Below, piece after piece: positions 36,764 through 46,659 of a DNA stretch of 64,000 bases. The stretch comes from Clostridioides difficile (GTDB lineage Bacteria > Bacillota > Clostridia > Peptostreptococcales > Peptostreptococcaceae). Position numbers and translations under genes: made by a program. Under the pieces are notes generated by a model. The model was not told the origin of the DNA. It made no database searches and saw nothing but the letters and a program-made list of their open reading frames with translations. The stretch is from contig JABBZI010000001.1 of the NCBI GenBank assembly GCA_012955965.1, forward strand, positions 62,001-126,000, given 5' to 3'. Each line of letters opens with the position of its first letter. Positions within the stretch are counted from its first letter, which is position 1.

Positions 36764-37846
36764 TTATTTATTAATCTTTCTAGCATTATAATCTATAATA
36801 TTATCTGCATTATATAAATCTAAAAATTTATCTTTTTTATTTAATAAAGTAATACCATCTATATTTCTTCTATCAGTAATAATTAAATTTTTATCCTTAT
36901 AAATTTTTTCGTATGATATTGGACCTACACCTGCAAAAATCGTAAATCCTTTTGACTGAAGATATTCTAAGCCTTCAGATGACTCATCAGGAAATTCACC
37001 ATATGGAGGTATATATATTTTTGTTTTTCCAACAACTGATTCAACTTCCCTTTGCCATTTAACAGTATCATCTTTAAGCTTTGCTAGAGAAATTTTTTTG
37101 AGATTTGGATGCCCATAGCTATGACTAGCAAATTCCCATCCATTTTCTTTTAGCTTATAGACTACTTTCTTGCATTCTTTTAATTCATCATTTCTATTTG
37201 GATAATCTCTTTGAATTCTATAACCTAAAATACCTTCAAATCCAGTTACTGCTAAAACTCCTTTTGCATTATTATGAGAAAAGTCAGGATGTAATTTTAC
37301 AAAATCTTCAATTAAAGGAACTATCTCTGTTTCTGTACTAATAATGTATTTGCCATCTGGCTTTTTAACATATCCAACCAACCTGTTATGTTTATCTAGG
37401 ACAATTTTTTCTGTTATTCCATTCCCTAACATATATTGATTATAATTTATATCATCTATAGATATAATAATTGGTTTTTTCCCTTCTGGTAACAATAGTT
37501 TTTTTCTTACTGTTAGCTTTTTACCATCAATTTCTTTTTCCTCATATACATCTTTATATGACACAAGTATAAAGTTTCTTTGATATAAGTTATCTATTAT
37601 TTTTTTAAATTCCTTTGTAGTAACAAACCATTTGGAAAATGTTTTAGATTCATAATCACCATCAAACGCCATTTCTGGATATACGATTAATGGATGTACA
37701 AATACATGTTCAATCTTACCTTCATAATAGTTACTTATTTTCTCATTATTTCTTTCATATTCTAAATTTGTATCACAAAAAGCATACGAAAAATTGCTGA
37801 TGGACATAATTATAAATATCGATAATATTATAAACAAATTTTTCAT
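36764..37846 (-). CDS. Secreted polysaccharide deacetylase-like protein
   Basis: The 360-residue protein has a signal peptide (about 22 residues). The NodB-type domain shows the Asp-Asp motif IISIDDINYNQY (about 140), the His pair in EFASHSYGHPNL (about 250) and IYIPPYGEFPDES, so a metal-dependent deacetylase is likely, acting on peptidoglycan or another N-acetyl glycan. It appears to be cotranscribed with the esterase lipoprotein downstream. GAAGGAG precedes the ATG. Confidence 0.78.
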   Translation of the reverse strand: MKNLFIILSIFIIMSISNFSYAFCDTNLEYERNNEKISNYYEGKIEHVFVHPLIVYPEMAFDGDYESKTFSKWFVTTKEFKKIIDNLYQRNFILVSYKDVYEEKEIDGKKLTVRKKLLLPEGKKPIIISIDDINYNQYMLGNGITEKIVLDKHNRLVGYVKKPDGKYIISTETEIVPLIEDFVKLHPDFSHNNAKGVLAVTGFEGILGYRIQRDYPNRNDELKECKKVVYKLKENGWEFASHSYGHPNLKKISLAKLKDDTVKWQREVESVVGKTKIYIPPYGEFPDESSEGLEYLQSKGFTIFAGVGPISYEKIYKDKNLIITDRRNIDGITLLNKKDKFLDLYNADNIIDYNARKINK

Positions 37847-38178
37847 AATATTTCTCCTTCAATATGCTTATAAATAATAAAACCCATTATATTAGAATAA
37901 AAGCCTCTTATTTATATTCTTTTTATTTATTATGTTTAATTTGTTTATCACTATACACTATATCAAAAGTAACTTTAATCTAAATTTGTATTTATAATCA
38001 ATTTAATACATTTATATCAAGTTTTGTATGCTCTATTTATTATGATAGTATAATTTTTCCCAAGTATTATTTATAATATATTTTAATTTGAAACTCTAAA
38101 TACGTATCTTTTTATAAATATTTTTTCAATTGATTATTTTTGTATTTTATTTTGATAAATTATAAGTTTATATTATAT
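37847..38178. other. Intergenic region with promoter candidate
   Basis: No gene is visible in these 332 very AT-rich bases. On the minus strand TTGATA (38015-38020) and TATAAA (37991-37996) are 18 bases apart, a plausible promoter for the deacetylase/esterase pair. I see no operator or structured leader. Confidence 0.45.
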
Positions 38179-39045
38179 TTATTTATACTTTATATAATCT
38201 ATAAATCGCTTAACTGCAAGTGAGGTACTCTTTTTATCTCTTAACACCATGCCAATATTTCGATAAGCTGGTACTTCCAATTCCTTTGCCACAATACGAT
38301 AAGGAATACGTTGTAAAATAAGTTGTGGCAATATACTAATACCTAAACCACTTTCCACCATAGACATAATTGCATAATCATCCCATGTCGTAAAATGAAC
38401 TTTAGGGGAAATATTATGGCGTTCAAATATTTCAGAGATTTCTGTTTTTGCACCTTTTTCCAATAGCATAAAAGGATAATTACAAAGTGCATTAATCGGA
38501 AAGTATTCACACTCTACAAGAGGATGATTTTCAGGTAAAACTACAAGTAATTTATCTTGTTCTAAAAAAATAGTCTCAAACTCTGGAAGTGTAGGAAGTC
38601 TCAAAAAACCACAATCAACTCTACCATCTAAAACCCAATTCTCTATTTCTGTATAGTCACCAAGTAATAATTCATAATCAATATTTGGATAGTCCTTTTG
38701 AAACTCTCTAATAATATTCGGAAGCCAATGAGTTGCCACACTTGAAAATGTTCCTATTCGTATAATACCTGACTTCAATCCATTCAATTCCTCTACTTGC
38801 ATTTGTAGTTTATAATATTCATTACATACACTTTTAGCAAATGGTAATAATTTCATACCATCAGAAGTTAATCTTACCCCAGAACGCCCACGTTCTAATA
38901 GTGATACCCCCCATTCTTTTTCTAAATCATTAATCATACGACTAATACCAGATTGAGAATACTTTAATATATCTGCTGCCTTTGTAAAACTTCCATATTC
39001 AACAGCTTTAACAAATGCCCTATATTTTTGAATATTCATATCCAT
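38179..39045 (-). CDS. LysR family transcriptional regulator
   Basis: The 288-residue protein has the LysR winged helix (residues 4-65, YRAFVKAVEYGSFTKAADILKYSQSGISRMINDLEK) and a periplasmic-binding-like effector domain (about 90-285). It is divergent from the YbaK-like gene at 39172 and probably controls it. ATG at 39045 follows GAGGTG; a second ATG two codons later is too far from the ribosome site. Confidence 0.9.
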   Translation of the reverse strand: MDMNIQKYRAFVKAVEYGSFTKAADILKYSQSGISRMINDLEKEWGVSLLERGRSGVRLTSDGMKLLPFAKSVCNEYYKLQMQVEELNGLKSGIIRIGTFSSVATHWLPNIIREFQKDYPNIDYELLLGDYTEIENWVLDGRVDCGFLRLPTLPEFETIFLEQDKLLVVLPENHPLVECEYFPINALCNYPFMLLEKGAKTEISEIFERHNISPKVHFTTWDDYAIMSMVESGLGISILPQLILQRIPYRIVAKELEVPAYRNIGMVLRDKKSTSLAVKRFIDYIKYK

Positions 39046-39171
39046 GTTATATACACCTCATATCTATCTGATTTTATCATCTTTTATATGATAAACATTC
39101 GCTTTTATAATTTATAACCTTATGATACACTATGCCCATAGGATTTTAAACGGAAAGGAATGAAATAAACC

Positions 39172-39711
39172 ATGTTTTTTGTAAGCGATATTTATACAGA
39201 AGCACCTATTAAATTTGATACTCCACTACAAAAAGAGGTATACAGAATATTACAAAATTTGGATATTGAATTTGAACGAGTTAACACAGATGAAGCAATT
39301 ACAATGGAGGATTGTGTTCAGATTGATAAAAAATTAGATATGAAGATGGTAAAAACTCTATTTCTTTGTAATAGACAAAAAACAGCTTTCTATCTATTTA
39401 TTATGCCAGGTGATAAACCCTTTAAATCGACTAATTTTAGTAATGCATTAGAAGTATCTAGAGTTTCTTTTGCCCCTGCTGAATTAATGGATAAGATGCT
39501 AGGAACTAAAATCGGTGCAGCGACTATTTTTAGCACTATACTTGACAATGACAATACTGTACAAGTTGTTTTTGATAAGGATGTTGTCAATGAAGAATGG
39601 TATGGATGTAGTGATGGCACTACTACCAGTTACATGAAAATTAAAACAAAACAAGTCATTCACGATTTTTTACCTTTTGTAAATCACACTCCCTCTATAA
39701 TCGAATTTTAA
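39172..39711 (+). CDS. YbaK/ProX-type aminoacyl-tRNA deacylase (PrdX-like)
   Basis: The 179-residue protein matches the YbaK domain: TPLQKEVYRILQNLDIEFERVNTDEAITMEDC, then DMKMVKTLFLCNRQKTAFYLFIMPGDKP with the conserved lysine, and GTKIGAATIFS toward the end. Free-standing members deacylate mischarged tRNAs such as Ala-tRNA(Pro). It is transcribed divergently from the LysR gene. The substrate tRNA cannot be deduced from sequence alone. Confidence 0.82.
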   Translation: MFFVSDIYTEAPIKFDTPLQKEVYRILQNLDIEFERVNTDEAITMEDCVQIDKKLDMKMVKTLFLCNRQKTAFYLFIMPGDKPFKSTNFSNALEVSRVSFAPAELMDKMLGTKIGAATIFSTILDNDNTVQVVFDKDVVNEEWYGCSDGTTTSYMKIKTKQVIHDFLPFVNHTPSIIEF

Positions 39712-39777
39712 ATTATGTATTAGAGAATAATCTATATAATTCTAGAATAAGTCAGAGATACCTGTATAAAACACAAA

Positions 39778-39812
39778 ACCGCAAAGTAATATTATATATG
39801 TTACTTTGCGGT
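39778..39812. terminator. Bidirectional terminator
   Basis: ACCGCAAAGTAA pairs with TTACTTTGCGGT around an 11-base loop between convergent genes. Confidence 0.8.
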
Positions 39813-39821
39813 CTCATAAAA

Positions 39822-42596
39822 TTAACTTTTACTACTAATAACTCTAGTTCTACTATTTTTTAGAGTTCTAAGTATTAGTTTTACAAATTCGTTTGACAAT
39901 AAAATAGTCGATGCAAATAGTATTATCTTTATCCACATATTAAAATCTAAAGAAACAGAGTTAAAGAAGCTCTGAAATACTTGTGTAAATATTATCTGTA
40001 TTATACCTGTAACAACTATTATTTGTAATGCCAACTTATTCTTAAAGAAATTAGGTATTGTACTGTTAAAACCAAACTCTCTGCAATTCAATGCATTAAA
40101 AAGGGCACTGAATGCAAATAAAGAAAATATAACAGTACCTTGCTCATCTGGTGTGGCTCCCAATATATTAAAAGCTGATTGTGTAAATACAATTGTAATT
40201 ATCAGGATAGCATTTATAATAATATTTATAGACATAGACCTAGCTATTATTCCAGAATGTCTATTTATTGGTTTTCTTTTCAATACATAATCTCTAACAG
40301 GTTCCAATCCCAATGCAAGAGCTGGAGGACCATCCATTATTATATTTACCCATAATAATTGTATGGTAGTAAATGGCATATCTTTACCAGTAAGTTGAGA
40401 TATTATAGCAATTATAAATGCTACTATATTTACAGTAAGCTGGAACTGTATAAATCTTTGGAAGTTTTCATAAATACCCCTTCCCCATTTTATTCCCTCG
40501 ACTATGGTACTAAAACTATCATCAGTCAATATTATATCTGCTGCATTTTTAGATACTTCTGTGCCTGAGATTCCCATAGCAATACCAACATCTGCTTGAC
40601 TTAGAGCTGGAGCATCATTTATACCATCACCTGTTACAGCTACAACCTCACCGCTTTTTTGAAGTGCAGAAACGATTCTCATCTTTGTATCTGGTTTACT
40701 TCTTGCTACAATAGATATTCCTTTTATTTCTTCTCTCAACTCTTCATCAGTCAGTACATCTATATAAGTTGCTTCAACTGCCTTTTTCCCATCACTCAAT
40801 AATCCTAATTCATCTCCAATAGCAGTTGCTGTATTAATATTATCACCTGTAAGCATTTTTACATCTACACCTGCATTAAATGCCTTATCAATAGACTCTT
40901 TAACCCCTTCTCTCAATGGGTCTACTATTCCTACAAATCCACTAAATACTAAATTTTCTTCCTTCTCATAACCTCTTGGATTTCCTATTAAATTTAATTC
41001 TCCTTCTGAAGTTATTGCAACTTCTGTTCTAGATTTAGTCATCTTTTTATAAGCAAACCCTAAGGTTCTCATAGATTTAATTTGTAGTTTTTTAATTTCG
41101 TCCAAAATACCTTTTTCTATTTTTGGTGTTATTGGAACAATACTTTTTCCTTGTTGCACATAAGAACATTTCTTTAATAATACTTCTGGTGCACCTTTTG
41201 AAAGCAGTACATCTGAATCCTCTTGACGAATTAATGTTGACATTTTCTTTTCTTCTGAACTAAAAGGTATTTGTGATATTAAATAAGTTTGTTTTCTCAT
41301 TTCATTATAGTTTTTATCATTATGATATAAAAGTAATGCACACTCTGTTGCACTTCCAATATACTTAAATGAATTTTCTTCCTTTTCTATATCGGCAGTT
41401 GAATTCACTATACAGTTTTGTTCAAAATAACTATTACTTTGATATTCTCCACTACTTATATACTTACCATCAACATATGCTACTTCTACCATCATCTTAT
41501 TTTGTGTTAAAGTACCTGTCTTATCAGAACATATTACAGAAACAGAACCTATAGTTTCACAAGCCTCTTTCTTTGTTACTAAAGCATTTATCTTTGCCAT
41601 CTTTTGCATCGTTATGGCTAATGTAATATTTATCATAGTTGGCAGACCTTCTGGAACAGTGGCAACTATTAAAGCAATACAAACCATATATGCATTCTTA
41701 GCAGGTTCTAATGATTGTAAAAAAGACAAGATACTGCTTGTATCCAAAATCAATAGTCCTTTTCTCTGCATTTGTATAATCATAAACATACACAATAAAG
41801 TAGCTATTACACCTGATATTCCTGCTATTTTAGCTCCTAACTTACCTAATTTAATTTGAAGTGGAGTTTGCTGGTCATCATTTGATAAGTTCTGTGCTAT
41901 CTTACCCATCTCTGTTTTATCACCAATGTGAGTAACAACCATTATTCCCCTACCATATGCTACTAAAGTTCCCCCAAATACCATGTTAATTTGTTTTGCA
42001 GGTATTGTATCCTGTTCGATTATTTCTGTTTTAGAATAAACTACCTCCATATCCAATATAGCATCAGCATTTTTAGCTACATCATCAGATTCGCCTGTTA
42101 GCATATCTTCTCTAAGCTTCAAATTTATAGATTGTATAAGCCTTCCATCAGCTGGTATCATATCTCCTGTTTCTATATATACAATATCTCCTGGTACTAA
42201 GTCATTTTTTGATATTTTAACTATATTTCCGTTTCTAAGTGTTTTTACTTCTATATTCTCGGTTAATTTCGATAGAGCATGAGCAGCTTTTTTAGATTTT
42301 CCTTCAGTTATTATACCTATAGAAATACCAATAAAAATAGCTCCTAAAATACCTAATGCATCATGTAATTCTCCCACAAATGAGCTTATTACTGCTGCCC
42401 CTATAAGAATTAATATCATAGGTTCTGTCAAACTCTCCCCCAACTCGTCCCAAAATGTTCGACCCTCTTTTATGGTAAATTCATTTAATCCATATCTAAG
42501 CTTTCTCTCTTCTACCTCATTATCATCAAGTCCAACTTCTGGATTTGTTTTTAAGTATTTTAATACTTCTTTGGTAGGTTTATTATAATACCTCAT
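39822..42596 (-). CDS. P-type Ca2+-transporting ATPase
   Basis: The 924-residue protein has the full P2-type layout: N-terminal cation_ATPase_N domain, actuator TGES (in LTGESDDVAK, about 170), PEGLP in helix M4 (about 315), phosphorylation site CSDKTGTLTQNKM (about 357), KGAPE in the nucleotide domain, VTGDGINDAPAL, and a six-helix C-terminus with NIIMDGPPALALG. The PEGLP and M6 residues fit Ca2+ transport (PMCA/SERCA class). It forms a single-gene unit. AAGGGGG precedes the ATG. Confidence 0.92.
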   Translation of the reverse strand: MRYYNKPTKEVLKYLKTNPEVGLDDNEVEERKLRYGLNEFTIKEGRTFWDELGESLTEPMILILIGAAVISSFVGELHDALGILGAIFIGISIGIITEGKSKKAAHALSKLTENIEVKTLRNGNIVKISKNDLVPGDIVYIETGDMIPADGRLIQSINLKLREDMLTGESDDVAKNADAILDMEVVYSKTEIIEQDTIPAKQINMVFGGTLVAYGRGIMVVTHIGDKTEMGKIAQNLSNDDQQTPLQIKLGKLGAKIAGISGVIATLLCMFMIIQMQRKGLLILDTSSILSFLQSLEPAKNAYMVCIALIVATVPEGLPTMINITLAITMQKMAKINALVTKKEACETIGSVSVICSDKTGTLTQNKMMVEVAYVDGKYISSGEYQSNSYFEQNCIVNSTADIEKEENSFKYIGSATECALLLYHNDKNYNEMRKQTYLISQIPFSSEEKKMSTLIRQEDSDVLLSKGAPEVLLKKCSYVQQGKSIVPITPKIEKGILDEIKKLQIKSMRTLGFAYKKMTKSRTEVAITSEGELNLIGNPRGYEKEENLVFSGFVGIVDPLREGVKESIDKAFNAGVDVKMLTGDNINTATAIGDELGLLSDGKKAVEATYIDVLTDEELREEIKGISIVARSKPDTKMRIVSALQKSGEVVAVTGDGINDAPALSQADVGIAMGISGTEVSKNAADIILTDDSFSTIVEGIKWGRGIYENFQRFIQFQLTVNIVAFIIAIISQLTGKDMPFTTIQLLWVNIIMDGPPALALGLEPVRDYVLKRKPINRHSGIIARSMSINIIINAILIITIVFTQSAFNILGATPDEQGTVIFSLFAFSALFNALNCREFGFNSTIPNFFKNKLALQIIVVTGIIQIIFTQVFQSFFNSVSLDFNMWIKIILFASTILLSNEFVKLILRTLKNSRTRVISSKS

Positions 42597-42672
42597 AACT
42601 TTATCCCCCTTGTTAATTATCTATAGAGAATTATATGCTCATGATAGCTTGTATATTACTTTTGAAAAAAAA

Positions 42673-42727
42673 TAAGGAGTTGTCTCAAAATTGATTTTTT
42701 CAAATCAAATTTTAAGTTCAACTCCTA
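42673..42727 (-). terminator. Terminator of the GGDEF/opp operon
   Basis: AGGAGTTG pairs with CAACTCCT and an inner stem forms from AAAATTGATTT and AAATCAAATTTT. A run of T follows on the minus strand. It lies 50 bases after the last opp gene. Confidence 0.8.
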
Positions 42728-42775
42728 TTTTGAATTTGTATATGTTATTTTTTATTACTTTTTATAATAGATAAG

Positions 42776-43738
42776 TCATTCACTTGTCATATAACAAGCA
42801 ACTAAATGATTCTGCTTGTATTCAAATAATTTAGGCATTTCTTTTACACAACGTTCTGTTGAAACTTTACAACGCTTCACGAAAGGACATCCTTTTTCAC
42901 AATTTAAAATATTTTCACTTTCGTCTTGTACATCTATTTCTTCCTCCAGTATATTTCCATCCTTAGGATTTGGAGTCAATACTGCACACAAAAGCATCTG
43001 TGTATATGGATGTAAAGGTGTCTTGTAAACCTCCTCAGCATTTCCAATTTCCACGATTCTACCAGCATACATTACAGCAATCCTATCAGAAATATAACGT
43101 ACCATGCTCAAGTCATGTGAAATGAATAGATAAGTAAGACCAAGTTCCATCTTTAATTTATATAAAAGATTTATAATCTGACTTTGAATAGAATTATCAA
43201 GTGCTGACACTGGCTCATCACATATAATGAAGTTTGGCTGAACTACAAGTGCACGTGCAATATTAATCCTTTGCCTTTGTCCTCCTGAAAATTCATGTGG
43301 AAAACGTCCTGCATGTTCTCGTGAGAGACCAGTCATTTCTAGCAATTCATATACTTTTTGTGTCCTTGCATCTTTATCCAACATATTATGGACTTTCAAA
43401 TTCTCCGCAATAATAGATTCTACTGTCATATATGGGTCTAAAGACATGTACGGGTCCTGAAATATCATTTGTGTATGTTGTGCAAATGCCTTTCTTGCAC
43501 TCTGTCTATGTAGTTCTAGCTTTTTACCTTGAAATAATATTTCACCTTCACTTGATGGATATACACCCATAATTACTCTTGCAAGAGTTGATTTTCCACA
43601 ACCAGATTCTCCAACAAGACCTAAAGTCTCACCTTTATAAATAGTTAAGTTCACATGATTAACAGCAATATTCTTATGTTTTCTTCCTAAAGAGAAGCTT
43701 TTGGATACATCATTTAATTCAAGTAATTTTTCCATCAT
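42776..43738 (-). CDS. oppF: Oligopeptide ABC transporter ATPase, OppF-type
   Basis: The 320-residue ATPase has Walker A GESGCGKST, signature FSGGQRQRIN, Walker B FIICDEPVSALD and the oligo_HPY C-terminal extension with the four-Cys motif (NCEKGCPFVKRCKVSTERC) that binds an iron-sulfur cluster in this family. It overlaps oppD by 20 bases and ends the operon. It energises peptide uptake with OppD. The symbol is by family; C. difficile has other opp/app systems. Confidence 0.88.
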   Translation of the reverse strand: MMEKLLELNDVSKSFSLGRKHKNIAVNHVNLTIYKGETLGLVGESGCGKSTLARVIMGVYPSSEGEILFQGKKLELHRQSARKAFAQHTQMIFQDPYMSLDPYMTVESIIAENLKVHNMLDKDARTQKVYELLEMTGLSREHAGRFPHEFSGGQRQRINIARALVVQPNFIICDEPVSALDNSIQSQIINLLYKLKMELGLTYLFISHDLSMVRYISDRIAVMYAGRIVEIGNAEEVYKTPLHPYTQMLLCAVLTPNPKDGNILEEEIDVQDESENILNCEKGCPFVKRCKVSTERCVKEMPKLFEYKQNHLVACYMTSE

Positions 43739-44723
43739 TCAATTCCTCCTTTGGAAAACTTTCATGTAGGCGCCAACAAGAAGCACTATGACTATTTGAC
43801 ACCTCAAACAAAGGTGGGTCTTCTCTTAAACAAATCTGCATACAATATGGACATCTCTTTGAAAAAGAACAACCCACTGGCAAATTAGATAAATTTGGTG
43901 GACTTCCCAATATAGATATCCGTTTATCTATATCACCTGAGGTAGGAAGTGTTCTTAATAATGCCTGTGTATATGGATGTATTGCTCTATTGAAAAGTTC
44001 TTTTACATTACTTTCTTCCACAATTTTTCCAGCATACATCACTGCTACACGGTCTGCTAAATTTGCCACAACACCAAAATCATGAGTAATCAACAGGACA
44101 GTTGTACCCATATCTTTTCTAATTTTTGCAATAAGTTTCAAGATTTGCAGTTGTGTAGTAACATCGAGGGCTGTTGTAGGTTCATCTGCAATAAGCAATT
44201 TAGGATTACATGCCAAAGCCATAGCAATCATTACACGTTGTCGCATCCCTCCTGAAAATTGATGAGGGTACTGTTCTGCTTGTAGCACAGCATTTGGTAT
44301 TTGTACCATTTCAAGTAATCTAACTGCCTCTTTCTTGCAATCAGATAATGACATTTTTTCTTTTCGATATAGTGATTCTGTAATCTGTTTACCTACTTTC
44401 ATTGTGGGATTCAAACAAGTTAAAGGGTCTTGAAAAACCATACTAGCTAAATTACCTCTTATTTGCTCCATCTCTTTTTCTGATGCATTCAAAATATCAA
44501 AATCCATAAGTTTCAATTCGTCACCCATAATTTTAGCTGGTGGTGAAGGATTCAACTTCAAAATTGACTGTGCCATTACACTTTTACCACAACCACTTTC
44601 ACCCACTAATGCAAGAATCTCCCCACTGTTCATAGTAAGTGAAACACCTCGAACTGCATTTACTGTTCCATCATATATATCAAAAGATACATTTAAATTC
44701 TTAATTCTTAGAATATCTTCCAT
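43719..44723 (-). CDS. oppD: Oligopeptide ABC transporter ATPase, OppD-type
   Basis: The 334-residue ATPase has Walker A GESGCGKSV, signature FSGGMRQRVM, Walker B LLIADEPTTALD and a C-terminal cluster motif (CSFSKRCPYCMQIC). The ATG at 44723 is chosen over an upstream TTG because AAGGAG sits at the right side; it lies 23 bases inside oppC, indicating tight coupling. Partner of the OppF-type ATPase. Confidence 0.88.
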   Translation of the reverse strand: MEDILRIKNLNVSFDIYDGTVNAVRGVSLTMNSGEILALVGESGCGKSVMAQSILKLNPSPPAKIMGDELKLMDFDILNASEKEMEQIRGNLASMVFQDPLTCLNPTMKVGKQITESLYRKEKMSLSDCKKEAVRLLEMVQIPNAVLQAEQYPHQFSGGMRQRVMIAMALACNPKLLIADEPTTALDVTTQLQILKLIAKIRKDMGTTVLLITHDFGVVANLADRVAVMYAGKIVEESNVKELFNRAIHPYTQALLRTLPTSGDIDKRISILGSPPNLSNLPVGCSFSKRCPYCMQICLREDPPLFEVSNSHSASCWRLHESFPKEELNDGKIT

Positions 44724-45696
44724 AATCAGCAAATCTCCTTAATCTAGGATTTAGAGCATCTTGAAGTTGGTCTCCTAAGAGATTGAAAGAAAGCATTATC
44801 ATACAAATGAATAGTCCTGGCACTGCAAACCTTATTGGATAAGTTTGAAAAACAGCAATACCTTCATTTGCCATGATTCCAAGTGACGGATATGGTGGTG
44901 GAACCCCCATTCCCAACATTGATAAGAATGCTTCTGTAAATATAATTTCTGGAACACTCAATGTCATATGTACAATTATTATGCCTAACATATTCGGAAT
45001 TAGATGGCAGAAAATAATTCGTCCCATACTTGCTCCCGTAATTTTTGCAGCAATTATAAATTCTTTCTCCATGAGAGAAACTACCTGACCCCTCACCAAT
45101 CGTGCCATGCTAGTCCATCCCACAAGAGTATAAGCTATAATCAATGTTCCAATTCCCTGTGGAAGAACTGCCATAAGTAAAAGAACAACAACAAGATATG
45201 GAATCCCACCAATAATTTCCAATATACGCATCATTACATTATCAACCATTCCACCTATATATCCAGAAATACTACCATATACTACTCCTACTATACCATC
45301 TATAATAACAACCACTCCTGCTACTAGGAGTGATACTCGTGTCCCATACCAAATGCGTACAAAAACATCACGCCCAAGATTATCTGTACCAAATATATGA
45401 GTAATGCCACTACTTGGGTCTTTGCTAAGAAAGGGTTTATTTGCATATACCACATTTTGAGATGCAAAATCAAAATTACAAAATATTGGAATACACACTG
45501 AACCTATAATCAGAATAAGCATCATTATAAACGATACTACTGCAATTTTATTATGATACAATATGGATATAGTCTCTCTCGCAAAACTCATCGATGGGCA
45601 TACTAGCTTATTATTATCCACCTCTGAATTACCACCATCAACAAAAGCAAAGTCTTCATTAACAAGTATTTTTTTACTACTATCTATTTTCCTCAC
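44701..45696 (-). CDS. oppC: Oligopeptide ABC transporter permease, OppC-type
   Basis: The 331-residue permease has an N-terminal extension and helix, then HIFGTDNLGRDVFVRIWYGTRVSL, the classic OppC/DppC block, and the EAA loop around EKEFIIAAKITGASMGRIIFCHLIPN. The start is uncertain: a GTG at 45696 overlaps its own AGGAGGTG, and the next in-frame candidate is a rare ATA at 45687. It overlaps oppB by 17 bases. Confidence 0.85.
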   Translation of the reverse strand: MRKIDSSKKILVNEDFAFVDGGNSEVDNNKLVCPSMSFARETISILYHNKIAVVSFIMMLILIIGSVCIPIFCNFDFASQNVVYANKPFLSKDPSSGITHIFGTDNLGRDVFVRIWYGTRVSLLVAGVVVIIDGIVGVVYGSISGYIGGMVDNVMMRILEIIGGIPYLVVVLLLMAVLPQGIGTLIIAYTLVGWTSMARLVRGQVVSLMEKEFIIAAKITGASMGRIIFCHLIPNMLGIIIVHMTLSVPEIIFTEAFLSMLGMGVPPPYPSLGIMANEGIAVFQTYPIRFAVPGLFICMIMLSFNLLGDQLQDALNPRLRRFADYGRYSKN

Positions 45697-46636
45697 CTCC
45701 TAATCTTACACGGGGGTCTATATAACTGTTCAAAATATCTACAATTAAGTTACATAACACAAGAAACACACCAAAGAACAATGTTGTTCCTATAATTACT
45801 GGATAGTCATTGGCCTGTACTGAATTTACAAAGTATTTTCCAAGACCTGGTATAGAAAATACATATTCCACAGCAAACGTCCCAGTCAACAGTACTGCTG
45901 TCATAGGGCCAAGAACTGTTATTACTGGCATTAATGCATTACGTAGACAATGATGAAGGATAATGTCTTTTTTCTTAATTCCTTTCACCTTTGCTGTACG
46001 AATATAATCTTGACTAAGTACATCAAGCATACTAGAGCGCATTAACCTTCCGAGACTTGCCATAGAGCCAAAAGCAAGCGCAAATGCAGGTAAAATCTTA
46101 CTATTTTCACTTCCCCATCCTATAATTGCAAAAAAATGAATACCAGTAAATTGAAATAACACGATTCCAAAAAAATATTGGAACAATGCACCCATAATAA
46201 ATGATGGAACAGATACTCCAAGAAGTACCAAAACCATCGTCAATGTATCCCACTTTGTCCTATGCTTCAAAGCTGCTGCTATCCCTGACAAAACACCTAA
46301 AATAATTGTAAAAATCAACGCCCGTATTCCCAGTTCTAGAGAAACAGGGAATGCCTGGGCTATGATATCTGTTACTTGGCGACCAGAGACAATTGAGGAA
46401 CCAAGGTCTCCATGTATCAAGTTGTTCACATATATTCCATACTGCTCCAATACAGGCTTATCCAGACCATACTTTGTGTCTAAAGCAGCCTTTACATCAG
46501 GATTAAGTACCTTAACACCAGAGAAAGGGTCTCCTGGAAGCATCTGCATCAGTAAAAATGTAATAGAAATCAAAACCCAAACAGTAAGTACTGCATAAAG
46601 AAGTCGCTTACCGATATATCTCATTTGTAAAGACAT
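45680..46636 (-). CDS. oppB: Oligopeptide ABC transporter permease, OppB-type
   Basis: The 318-residue permease starts MRYIGKRLLYAVLTVWVLISITFLLMQMLPGDPF, typical of OppB/DppB, and has the EAA-type loop in LSQDYIRTAKVKGIKKKDIILHHCLRNAL and a VEYVFSIPGLGKYFV ending. It forms the membrane channel with OppC. AGGAG precedes the ATG at 46636. Confidence 0.9.
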   Translation of the reverse strand: MSLQMRYIGKRLLYAVLTVWVLISITFLLMQMLPGDPFSGVKVLNPDVKAALDTKYGLDKPVLEQYGIYVNNLIHGDLGSSIVSGRQVTDIIAQAFPVSLELGIRALIFTIILGVLSGIAAALKHRTKWDTLTMVLVLLGVSVPSFIMGALFQYFFGIVLFQFTGIHFFAIIGWGSENSKILPAFALAFGSMASLGRLMRSSMLDVLSQDYIRTAKVKGIKKKDIILHHCLRNALMPVITVLGPMTAVLLTGTFAVEYVFSIPGLGKYFVNSVQANDYPVIIGTTLFFGVFLVLCNLIVDILNSYIDPRVRLGGEENR

Positions 46637-46659
46637 ATTCTCTACTCCTGTCCTGTTTT